Of a stretch of 64,000 nucleotides of DNA, positions 1 through 7,315 are shown in pieces (positions within the stretch are counted from its first letter, which is position 1; each line of letters begins with the position of its first letter). A program made the translations under genes and the position numbers. Below the pieces are notes generated by a model. It ran no database searches. It was not told the origin of the DNA and worked only from the letters and a program-made list of their open reading frames with translations. Origin of the DNA: Paracoccus sp. R12_2 (GTDB lineage Bacteria; Pseudomonadota; Alphaproteobacteria; Rhodobacterales; Rhodobacteraceae); assembly GCF_017744015.1 (NCBI RefSeq), contig NZ_JAGHRA010000016.1, forward strand, positions 1 to 64,000. Direction: 5' to 3'.

Positions 1-126
1 CGCCTACCTCAAGGCCACCCTCACGGCGATCGCCAACGGCCACCCGCAAAGCGACATCGACGACCTGCTGCCGTGGAACTTCGAGCCGCCAAACTGAACA
101 GCCGGTGGTCCGCAGCGAACGCTTAC
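1..126 (+). mobile_element. Right-hand end of an IS66-family insertion sequence (left part outside window)
   Basis: The first coding stretch reads as the extreme C-terminus of an IS66-type transposase. It is followed 29 bases later by CGAACGCTTAC ending at 126. Read inward on the other strand this starts GTAAGCGTTCG, the GTAAGCG terminus typical of IS66-family inverted repeats. The outer repeat probably spans about 104-126. The other end and the expected 8-bp target duplication lie outside the window, so the duplication cannot be checked. The element has landed inside the integrase-like reading frame at 127-232. Confidence 0.75.
2..97 (+). CDS. IS66 family transposase, C-terminal fragment (partial)
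   Basis: The frame is open from the window edge and ends at a TGA at 95-97, giving 31 residues. They include the pattern AIANGHPQSDIDDLLPWNF. This matches the conserved tail of IS66 TnpC transposases, a DDE enzyme family, where an ...I..LLPW(N/D) motif closes the protein. The catalytic core is outside the window. The inverted repeat end 29 bases downstream supports the assignment. Confidence 0.75.
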   Translation, partial: AYLKATLTAIANGHPQSDIDDLLPWNFEPPN

Positions 127-232
127 GAATATCCTGCACAGCCCGCGGGTTCAGACCCGCCTGCAGGGCGAGCGCTCGCTTGCTGCTCCCGGACGCCCCG
201 AGATAATCCCGAATTTGATCTTGAACCGTCAT
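127..232 (-). pseudogene. 5' fragment of an integrase-like (or XRE-type HTH) gene cut by IS66
   Basis: An ATG at 232-230 is preceded by GGGAG with good spacing and opens a frame of 35 codons beginning MTVQDQIRDYLGASGSSKRA and continuing LALQAGLNPRAVQDI. The RALALQAGLNP pattern is a helix-turn-helix arm that I associate with the N-terminus of some alphaproteobacterial phage-type integrases. The frame then runs into the IS66 terminal repeat at 126, so the rest of the gene is displaced to the far side of the element, outside the window. The excisionase-like gene at 260-517 lies 27 bases upstream on the same strand, as in xis-int pairs. The integrase reading is inference; a stand-alone XRE-type regulator is the alternative. 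Confidence 0.5.
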
Positions 233-259
233 GTCTTCACTCCCGTGCTTGGCTGGCGC

Positions 260-517
260 TCACTCGAGATCGAGATCCGCCCTCCGTACGGGGCGGATCC
301 GATGCTCGAAGAGCGCCAGCCAATCGGGGTGCACGAGCCAGCTCTTGCCAGGCTTTGTCCCGTCCAGGAACACCCTGCCGCGTTCAGTCACGGTCCCTTT
401 CACGATCCAGTCGCGGATCGTCCGCGGGTGTCGCCTCAGTTTCTTGGCGACGTCTGCTGTCGTCAGGTATTCGTCGTGGCTTTCATCTTCGGAGGTCTGC
501 GTTTTATCTTCGGACAT
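260..517 (-). CDS. Excisionase-like helix-turn-helix DNA-binding protein
   Basis: An 85-residue protein with a single MerR/excisionase-type winged helix-turn-helix (HTH_17-like): YLTTADVAKKLRRHPRTIRD, then a short wing ending in GKSWLVHPDWLALFE. The start at 517 is chosen over an upstream in-frame codon because AGAGGAG sits seven bases before this ATG. It lies directly upstream of the integrase-like fragment at 127-232, so a role as recombination directionality factor of the island is likely. A small transcriptional regulator of the neighbouring genes is possible too. Confidence 0.7.
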   Translation of the reverse strand: MSEDKTQTSEDESHDEYLTTADVAKKLRRHPRTIRDWIVKGTVTERGRVFLDGTKPGKSWLVHPDWLALFEHRIRPVRRADLDLE

Positions 518-635
518 CTTGGTCTCCTCTTTGCGACAAGAGGGACCTACGCCCCGGCGGGGCGGCTCCAAAACGCGGACACAATCTTTTTTGGAGGCTC
601 GGCGAAAACCCGGCGATGAGCGGCGAGAAGAAATC

Positions 636-677
636 TGCTAATTTTGCGAAATCCGGTGCAAGTTAGCCCGATTAGCA
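636..677. promoter_or_regulatory. Cluster of GCTAAY half-sites, candidate operator upstream of the HTH gene
   Basis: TGCTAAT at 636-642 is repeated in inverted orientation as ATTAGCA at 671-677. A third copy, GTTAGC, lies at 661-666. GCTAATTTTGC and GCAAGTTAGC also form an imperfect inverted pair. The cluster lies in the 220-base gap between vsr and the HTH gene, about 120 bases upstream of the HTH start. It could bind the HTH protein itself or act as a weak transcript end after vsr. Confidence 0.35.
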
Positions 678-737
678 GCAATAACCGTGCGTGGGTGCGT
701 GCGCTATCATCTCATGGCGAGCACCGTTGAATGCCTC

Positions 738-1178
738 TCAACCGAACTCGCGATGCCGCCTGCCACTTCGAATGAAATCGATGACTTCTTCGATCAATGC
801 TTGGTCCGCTTGCTTTCCGATAGCGCATTCCCAGACGATCGCAGTTCGCCAGCCCAATTGGTGAAGCTCCTGCAAAGCACGAGAGTCACGAGCCACATTC
901 GCGGAGAACTTCCCGCTCCAAAACTCCACATTGCTGGAAGGCATCGTGGCTTTGGGGCATCCTGCATGTCTATGCCAGTAGCATCCATGTACCTGAACTG
1001 CGACATTCCACTTGCGAAGAACTAAGTCGGGAGACCCCGGCAATGATCGAACGTTCACACGATAGCGATATCCGGCGGCATGGAGCGCCTTCCTGAGAAG
1101 CATCTCGGGCTTGGTGTTCTTGCCGCGGATGCCGGACATCATCCGCGAGCGCGTCTTCTTGTCGACGATGTCTGTCAT
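738..1178 (-). CDS. vsr: Very short patch repair endonuclease
   Basis: A 146-residue Vsr nuclease, which nicks 5' of the T in T:G mismatches arising from deamination of 5-methylcytosine. With the ATG at 1178 the numbering matches the E. coli enzyme: E25 in NTKPE, catalytic D51 in GSPDLVL, and H64 and H69 in VHGCYWHRH, with zinc-ligand cysteines around them. WECA near the C-terminus is also conserved. An in-frame start further upstream would add 35 residues absent from the family. The gene is divergent from the cytosine methyltransferase gene at 1265, with an 86-base shared promoter region, and presumably repairs mutations caused by that enzyme. Confidence 0.95.
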   Translation of the reverse strand: MTDIVDKKTRSRMMSGIRGKNTKPEMLLRKALHAAGYRYRVNVRSLPGSPDLVLRKWNVAVQVHGCYWHRHAGCPKATMPSSNVEFWSGKFSANVARDSRALQELHQLGWRTAIVWECAIGKQADQALIEEVIDFIRSGRRHREFG

Positions 1179-1264
1179 GACAGTGATATGGCTCCAAGTG
1201 GTAGATTTTCGACCTGGTTCCTGACGGCAAACCTGGTAGAACACCTCGACTCCGGAGGTGTGGT

Positions 1265-2758
1265 TTGGCGAAGAAATATGCAATCATCGATCTTTTTGCC
1301 GGGCCTGGGGGGCTGGGAGAGGGTTTTGCGCGTGCTGGTCAGGAAGCCGAGGCGAAAGCGCGCATCCACCTGTCGGTCGAGATGGAGCCCCATGCGGTTC
1401 AGACGTTGCGCCTTCGGTCGTTCCTTCGCAGTTTCGAGACTTTCCCTCGAGAGTATCATGATGCGCTAAATGCGGGTCATGGCCTGCCCGACTGGACAGA
1501 GCTGTATCCGTCAAACTGGCAGCAAGCCAACGCTGAGGTGAGGCAACGGGTACTCGGCCAAGAGGGCGTATTCGAGGAACTTGCCGTCGAGTTGGACAGA
1601 GCGCGCGAGACTCATCATGGCAATACGATCCTGATCGGCGGCCCCCCATGCCAAGCCTACTCCCTTGCCGGTCGTTCCAGAAACAAGGGCAAGCAGGGAT
1701 ACATACCGGAGGATGATGACCGGCACTATCTCTATCGCGAATACGTGCGGATCCTGAACCGCCTCGAACCGAGCGTGTTCATCATGGAGAACGTCAAGGG
1801 AATGCTGTCGTCCAAGGTCGATGGCGGCGGCATCTTCAGTCGCGTGCTCGATGACCTCGAAGCCGCCGGCGAACATGGGTATCGCCTCCTGCCTCTCGCA
1901 ACGACGCCGCCCGCCGACGGCGAAAGAGCCGATGGCCGCGATTTCCTGATCCGGGCAGAGCAACATGGCGTCCCGCAGGCTCGGCATCGCGTGATCGTGC
2001 TTGGTATCCGCAATGACATTCCGATTCCCGCAATCGATGCTCCACTGCTCGGTGAACCACAGCCCTCTGTCACTGTTTCGGAAGCGATCGATGACCTCTG
2101 GCGCCTTCGCAGCGGCCTGAGTCGCAAGGACAGCGCCTCGGCCTGGCACGAGGCCGTGCGCGAACAAGCCAAGCGGATCGCGCGCGACAAGGCCACAGAG
2201 CCCGATGTCCGCCAGATCGCGCGTGATGTCGCAAAGGCAAACTCCCGGCCCGAGCTTCGGACAGCGCGCATGAGAGGTAACGGCGAGTTCCTTCCGAACC
2301 ACCTTCGCGACTGGCTACTGGACGACACGCTCGACGTGACGCTTCACCACGAGACCCGGGGCCACATCCCCGCAGACTTGGGCCGATATCTGTTCTCGGC
2401 GGCGTATTCCCACGTTCATGACCGGGCGCCGAAGCTCTCGCAGTTTCCGGAGTTTCTGCAGCCCGAGCATCGAAACCGCGGCTCGGGAGACTTCGCGGAC
2501 CGCTTCCGGACACAGGTCGCGACGCGTCCATCGACGACTGTGACGAGCCATATATCCAAGGACGGACACTATTTCATACATCCTGACCCATGCCAATGCC
2601 GCTCTCTCACCGTGCGAGAAGCTGCTCGGCTTCAGACCTTTCCCGACAACTACTTCTTCTGCGGTCCGCGGACCATGCAGTATCATCAGGTTGGGAACGC
2701 TGTTCCCCCTTATCTCGCCTATCAGATAGCGAAGGCCGTCCTGCGGCTCGTCGATTGA
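1265..2758 (+). CDS. DNA (cytosine-5-)-methyltransferase
   Basis: A 497-residue C5-cytosine methyltransferase that transfers a methyl group from S-adenosylmethionine to cytosine in DNA. Visible motifs in order: I, DLFAGPGGLGEGF; IV, GGPPCQAYS with nucleophile Cys about residue 129; VI, MENVKG; VIII, QARHRVIV; a long variable target-recognition stretch; SLTVREAARLQTFPD; and X, GNAVPP. The start is TTG at 1265 with GGAGG at 1254-1258. It converges on the operon at 2786-9932 and is divergent from vsr. In this setting it should methylate the host sequence that the neighbouring nuclease/ATPase genes spare. The recognition sequence cannot be read from the protein by eye. Confidence 0.95.
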   Translation: MAKKYAIIDLFAGPGGLGEGFARAGQEAEAKARIHLSVEMEPHAVQTLRLRSFLRSFETFPREYHDALNAGHGLPDWTELYPSNWQQANAEVRQRVLGQEGVFEELAVELDRARETHHGNTILIGGPPCQAYSLAGRSRNKGKQGYIPEDDDRHYLYREYVRILNRLEPSVFIMENVKGMLSSKVDGGGIFSRVLDDLEAAGEHGYRLLPLATTPPADGERADGRDFLIRAEQHGVPQARHRVIVLGIRNDIPIPAIDAPLLGEPQPSVTVSEAIDDLWRLRSGLSRKDSASAWHEAVREQAKRIARDKATEPDVRQIARDVAKANSRPELRTARMRGNGEFLPNHLRDWLLDDTLDVTLHHETRGHIPADLGRYLFSAAYSHVHDRAPKLSQFPEFLQPEHRNRGSGDFADRFRTQVATRPSTTVTSHISKDGHYFIHPDPCQCRSLTVREAARLQTFPDNYFFCGPRTMQYHQVGNAVPPYLAYQIAKAVLRLVD

Positions 2759-2785
2759 ACCCGGTGTTACGCTATAGGTTGCGGC

Positions 2786-3583
2786 TCAGCTGTCCGCCGT
2801 TGCCAGCGGGCGCGACGCGGGAAAGTCGTCCGTCACGCCTGCCACGCGAAAGAAGATCTTCTCGATCTCCCGTTTCAGCACCGACTGCTCCAACTCCCCG
2901 AGATCGATGATCTCGTTGCGCAGCCTGATCATCTTCGTGGCGGCACGCATCACTTCCTCCATGCGCCCGCGGCCGATCCGCCCGGATGTCACCATCCAGG
3001 CGGACGCAATGGCTCGGGCCAGCTTGCGGTCCCCGGCAAGTGATGCGCGCTCGAAGATCTGAACCATCGCGTCTTCACTCAGGGCGTGCACCAACTGCCA
3101 CCTGTCGACCGAGCCGGGGCCGAGATCGAGGGTGACCCCACGGATCCAGAGTCTCTGGAACGCATTGCGCACGCCGCCCCGAAAGCGCTCCAGATTGCGA
3201 TCAGGGAACCGCCACGAGACGACATCGGCCAGAAGCGCCGACGAAAGGAACGCCCAGACGTCGTCCCTCAAGGCCTCGCCTGTCGAAAGGATGTCCTGAT
3301 CGCCGAGCCAGGTGGTCACTTCCGCGTCGAATGCAGAGCGCGACTTCTGGTCCGAGCTCTCCGGAAACCCGTGCCTTTCCGCGATCTGCCTGATGTCCCG
3401 GGCAATATCGACAGCGGCTTCGACACTGACCGATCCCCCGCTGGGGGCGAACCAGAGGCAGGAGGAATGCTCGTCGAGGATATCGAGCACTTCTTTCGCG
3501 GTCGGCATCTCGTTACCGACGTCGTCGATGATCCTCATCACGCCCAGCTCGTTCAGGCGAGGCAACAGCAGGACACGTGTCAT
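2786..3583 (-). CDS. Uncharacterised component of the Z1/MutL-like defence operon (possibly DUF6339)
   Basis: A 265-residue soluble protein, last gene of the operon, overlapping its upstream neighbour by four bases (ATGA), so its translation is coupled. I see no catalytic motif I can name. The N-terminal third is mixed alpha/beta; the rest is mostly helical with many Arg and Glu, ending in a heptad-like segment (IIDLGELEQSVLKREIEKIF). By size and context the first family to test is DUF6339, but this is from memory and unverified. No AIPR-type nuclease signature is visible. Conservation of position suggests a structural or regulatory subunit. Confidence 0.7.
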   Translation of the reverse strand: MTRVLLLPRLNELGVMRIIDDVGNEMPTAKEVLDILDEHSSCLWFAPSGGSVSVEAAVDIARDIRQIAERHGFPESSDQKSRSAFDAEVTTWLGDQDILSTGEALRDDVWAFLSSALLADVVSWRFPDRNLERFRGGVRNAFQRLWIRGVTLDLGPGSVDRWQLVHALSEDAMVQIFERASLAGDRKLARAIASAWMVTSGRIGRGRMEEVMRAATKMIRLRNEIIDLGELEQSVLKREIEKIFFRVAGVTDDFPASRPLATADS

Positions 3584-4491
3584 TCGCCCTCTCCGACCTG
3601 TGCAGCAGCCATGATTGTTGCGCGGAAACGTCCCGGAGCGCCGGCCATCTCCGCCCTGATCTTGTTAAGGGACTGCCCAGGGAACGCCAAGTCCAGCCAG
3701 TTCCTGACCTGATCCCCCACCGAGCCCTCGACACAGTCCTCGAGCGCCTCGTCGCAATCGGGCATGGCGACAACGTTCTCGATCATCTGGGACATCACAT
3801 CCCCCAGCACCGCCTGGACCGTCACCGGATCACCAGCAACGAAGCGTTCGCAGAGTTCGGTGTTGTCGGCGTTCACGTAGACCCGCACGGCACCGCCGAA
3901 GTCAGCGTCAAGCAAGCCGCTGCGCCAATGCACATACCAAGGTGCCGAGGCATGCGGCTGGCCGGCGAATGCTGACGCGAAACTGATGGTCTCGAGCGGG
4001 AAGCGTGCCGCTCCGCCATCCTCGAGAAGGATGTCCTTGCGGTCTGTCCAGAGTCTGGCGCCCGGCATTGCCGGCGAAAGCGCACCGGGACTGGCAGGCT
4101 CTGCATCCAGCAAGATCCCGGCCTCCAGCAGAAGGCGCCCGGACAAGCGCGATCCCGTCACGACAGCACGCACCTCGAATTCCGGGGCGGAAGGCACAAG
4201 CTTTCGCGTCTGGATCCGCTCCATTCTTCTGGGCATCTTCCCTGAGCCGGTTCCGGCTTTCAGGACAAGGGCCATCGAAAGCTGGTCGAGCGGAATGTCG
4301 AGCTGCGCCGCCGCCCGCTCGAAATCGATCTCGAAACCGACACTGACCTCCAGGTCCCGTTCATAATCCCAGCCTTCGAAGATATCGGTTGCCGGCACCA
4401 GCGGTTCACCCGGATCGCCGATCCGCCACCCCATGAACCCCACTGAGGCCGGATCAAGACGGCTGAAGGGAAATGCAACACGCTGATTCAT
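3580..4491 (-). CDS. Uncharacterised component of the Z1/MutL-like defence operon
   Basis: A 303-residue protein with no recognised family. Its ATG overlaps the stop of the MutL-like gene by four bases, and its own stop overlaps the next start in the same way. The sequence is rich in beta-strand patterns and acidic residues, with a C-terminal helical part. There is no signal peptide, membrane segment or obvious nuclease or ATPase motif. An uncharacterised protein in this place is known from methylase/Z1/MutL-type operons, so it is probably a dedicated subunit and not a passenger gene. Confidence 0.7.
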   Translation of the reverse strand: MNQRVAFPFSRLDPASVGFMGWRIGDPGEPLVPATDIFEGWDYERDLEVSVGFEIDFERAAAQLDIPLDQLSMALVLKAGTGSGKMPRRMERIQTRKLVPSAPEFEVRAVVTGSRLSGRLLLEAGILLDAEPASPGALSPAMPGARLWTDRKDILLEDGGAARFPLETISFASAFAGQPHASAPWYVHWRSGLLDADFGGAVRVYVNADNTELCERFVAGDPVTVQAVLGDVMSQMIENVVAMPDCDEALEDCVEGSVGDQVRNWLDLAFPGQSLNKIRAEMAGAPGRFRATIMAAAQVGEGE

Positions 4492-6320
4492 GTGCCCGCC
4501 TCCTCAAGCGACAGCCGCAACCCGATGGCCGCCTCGTCGGGCACGGGCACCCTGCAGACGACCCTGCCCGCCATGGTGCCGATTGCCATGCTCTCGCCCG
4601 GCTCCGTCGCGTCCGCGACGGTGAGGTCGAGGACCTGCCCGGTAAAGCCGACGTCCACATCATCCGAAGACGCGATGCCCCCATCCATGACCAGATGCGG
4701 CACTGCCCTCAGGACAAGATCCGGCGACCTTCCATCGTTCGACAGATCCGCTTCGAAGACGGCGACCTTTCGCCCGGCATCGATTTCCAGACGCGAGAAG
4801 CGGGGCGAGGACACTCTTGTCCGTTTCGTCGTTCCACCTCCGCCGCCGCCGGATCGGCGGCCGGGACCTTTGGCCGATCCCCCCTCCAGCAACCGGCCCA
4901 TGAGCGTCGCCGTCGTCGCCAGGGACTGCCCTCTTTCCTCCGACTGCCCCGAAGCGGACAACGGAATGGCAAAGGTGCGCGCCGCTTCGTTGATCCGCTT
5001 CAGTCCGACGTTCACGAAGGTCTTCGAGCGTCCCTTGGGAAGGTTGTCGGGGATCCAGTCGTCATGCGCCGGTGGTTCGGCGTCGGCGAATGCCGCTTCG
5101 ACCTCGTCGTCATCTGAGCAGACGAAAACGCCCCCCCATTCGAACCGTGCATCCGAGAACGCCTCGCCTTCAACATACTTGACGACCAGCTCGACCGGCC
5201 GCATCAGCGCGATGTGGCTGGCCTGTTTCGGGAACGGGCTATCGGCACGCAGCGCGGCCGGATTCCGATCGGAACGCAACCCCTTGACCATGGCAATTCG
5301 GCCCAGATCCATGGCCGGACGCTGGCTGCGGACGATCTGGCCGCCACCTGACCTGATGTCCGAAAGCGCCCGGGCGAAATGATCGAGCGGCGGATAGTCT
5401 TCCGGATCGGGAACGCGGACGTTCTGTCCGTCCACGTCGATGGACACCGAGAGCTTCCGATGACACGGCGTGTCCCTGCACATCCTCGGCCAGAAATTCC
5501 AGAGGACGGTCTCGAGCAGATGCGGACCGACCGGGAGCCGCTCATCCTCGTCGTCTTCCTCATCGAGGCGGGGCGAGACGATCATGATCGTCGTCCCTGT
5601 CGCTTCGGCGCTTCGTTCGGGCAGACCGAGCAAGCCTGCCAGACGAATAGCCTCATCCCCTGAGAACGGCTCCACTCCGCTCGTACCGTCGAGACTTCCC
5701 CACCAGTGTCGCCCAGTAAATCGCTTCCGCACGTCACCTTCGATCGCCGCGAAGGTTCCGCCAAGGCGGCATGCCATGAGCCTGCGAACCGGAAGGCCGT
5801 CGCAGGTCGTCTGGCTGTCGACGAGAATTGTCGAGTGGCGGCTCAACGCATAAAGCGACGTCTTGCCGTAACCATATGTTCCACCGCCATGACGGGTGTC
5901 GCGGGCGGCGCCGACATTCCGCATGAAATTCACGAAATCCGGATCTTCCGGCCCATCCGCCACAAGGTCCGCTCGGGTTGGCCCCGAAAGCCCGCTTGTC
6001 CCGAAATCAGCGATCTCGAAGACCTCGAGGCTTTCTCCCATCAGCTCCTCCTGAAGAAGAGCAGCGTCGGCGTCCTTCGGAATTTCCGCGAACACGCGAC
6101 CGCGGAGCGCAGCGAATTCCTCGCCCCGAAGAACCCGGCTTCGCAGCATAACCGTCGGTCCTTGGTCCGGCAGCGTGGCGTCCATCGAGTTCTGCAACGC
6201 TTCGCGGATGACCGTCTGCAGAAGCCCGAGCGCCGGCCGCCCGAGAAGCCGTCTGAAGCCCTCGCCGGTAATATTTCCCGTCGTGGCGAAAGGTTCGCTG
6301 TAAAGCTCCATAGACTTCAT
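4488..6320 (-). CDS. MutL/MORC-like GHKL ATPase of a methylase-associated defence system
   Basis: A 610-residue protein with an N-terminal GHKL ATPase domain: N-box IREALQNSMDA (E40, N44, D47), G1 motif ADFGTSGLSG around residue 105, and a G2 loop HGGGTYGYGKT around 144-153. This combination is that of the MutL/MORC-type ATPases found in restriction-modification operons. A run of six glycines near residue 500 links to a basic segment and a beta-rich C-terminal domain. No MutL endonuclease motif is visible. The gene is coupled on both sides by ATGA overlaps, to the PD-(D/E)XK gene upstream and the 303-residue gene downstream. It probably acts as an ATP-dependent clamp or switch in DNA recognition. 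Confidence 0.88.
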   Translation of the reverse strand: MKSMELYSEPFATTGNITGEGFRRLLGRPALGLLQTVIREALQNSMDATLPDQGPTVMLRSRVLRGEEFAALRGRVFAEIPKDADAALLQEELMGESLEVFEIADFGTSGLSGPTRADLVADGPEDPDFVNFMRNVGAARDTRHGGGTYGYGKTSLYALSRHSTILVDSQTTCDGLPVRRLMACRLGGTFAAIEGDVRKRFTGRHWWGSLDGTSGVEPFSGDEAIRLAGLLGLPERSAEATGTTIMIVSPRLDEEDDEDERLPVGPHLLETVLWNFWPRMCRDTPCHRKLSVSIDVDGQNVRVPDPEDYPPLDHFARALSDIRSGGGQIVRSQRPAMDLGRIAMVKGLRSDRNPAALRADSPFPKQASHIALMRPVELVVKYVEGEAFSDARFEWGGVFVCSDDDEVEAAFADAEPPAHDDWIPDNLPKGRSKTFVNVGLKRINEAARTFAIPLSASGQSEERGQSLATTATLMGRLLEGGSAKGPGRRSGGGGGGTTKRTRVSSPRFSRLEIDAGRKVAVFEADLSNDGRSPDLVLRAVPHLVMDGGIASSDDVDVGFTGQVLDLTVADATEPGESMAIGTMAGRVVCRVPVPDEAAIGLRLSLEEAGT

Positions 6321-7315
6321 TCCGGAAATCCTTTCAGCAACCCTTCCATATCCTCGTGAGGAACAAGGAAGTCGCGAGCATGCGAAAGATCGATTTCATA
6401 GGAAAGCTTCGCGACACCTGCCGGCAAGACAGCGGCCGAGAAATCATCGGGCGTCAGTCGCGGAAACCCCGGCTCTACGCGATAGATGTCCAAGCCTTCG
6501 AAAGAGAAACGCGTGCGGTTCCACCTGTCGTCATCAGGCGCGTCGCACCCAAGCTTGCCCAGAGCCTCGGTCAGAAGGTGGGAGTCGGCACCAGCCTCTA
6601 CGATCGACTTGCACAGACCGGATACAGACAGGTTACCCTCCTCCGCCCTTTCCAGGCGAACGTGCGTCAGAAGTAGTGTGCCCCCCTCCGGCGGATCGAG
6701 CTGCAGTATCCCGTTGATGCCCAGATGCCCGGCATCCGCGCGTCCCGATGTCTTCACCTCCAGCGCACGATCACCGCTCCGGAAGTCGTGTCGCTGGCCG
6801 AAGGGCCCAGTCCACGATGAAATGGCGCCAGGCTTCAGATCCACTATCCGTTTCAGGATCAGCAACTCGCCGACCAGCCCCATGACCTCTGCCGACGACG
6901 GATCCTTGCGGCCCCGGCCCATCAGCAGTGCCCGGAAATCCGATATCGTTCCCGACACGGCCTTGGCAGGCGCCTGCCCGTCGCGAAGCCTGATCAGGAT
7001 TTCACCTGCGAGCTCCGCGAAGACGTTGTCGAGTTTCCGCTCCGAAACCATCACGTCGATGAAGGACACCGAGCTTCCGTCCATCGTGAACGTGCTGATA
7101 CCGGCGAAGAGGTTCGGCCCCGACCCCAGATCCTTCGGCGGGGATCTTCTGCCGAAGGGAACAAGCAGGCGCGGCTCGCCATCCGGCCCCACGGCATACA
7201 GAGCCGGACCGTATCCCGTCTCGACGCCGGTGTTCAGGGTCGGCACCTCGAGCCGTCCATCACCACCACCTGTCGACCTCAACCGGCTCCAGAACTCCCG
7301 TGCGCCGTCAGGCAT
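6317..7315 (-). CDS. PD-(D/E)XK family nuclease (DUF4420-like) of the Z1 operon
   Basis: A 332-residue protein with a restriction-endonuclease-type core: VGELLIL (E150), RHDF (D177) and ALEVKTS (E186, K188), the E-D-ExK arrangement of the DUF4420 PD-(D/E)XK family that accompanies Z1 proteins. An earlier in-frame start exists, but the ATG at 7315 follows GGGAG and overlaps the Z1 stop by eight bases, which fits coupled translation. All presumed metal-binding residues are intact. It is the likely DNA-cleaving effector of the system. Confidence 0.9.
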   Translation of the reverse strand: MPDGAREFWSRLRSTGGGDGRLEVPTLNTGVETGYGPALYAVGPDGEPRLLVPFGRRSPPKDLGSGPNLFAGISTFTMDGSSVSFIDVMVSERKLDNVFAELAGEILIRLRDGQAPAKAVSGTISDFRALLMGRGRKDPSSAEVMGLVGELLILKRIVDLKPGAISSWTGPFGQRHDFRSGDRALEVKTSGRADAGHLGINGILQLDPPEGGTLLLTHVRLERAEEGNLSVSGLCKSIVEAGADSHLLTEALGKLGCDAPDDDRWNRTRFSFEGLDIYRVEPGFPRLTPDDFSAAVLPAGVAKLSYEIDLSHARDFLVPHEDMEGLLKGFPE

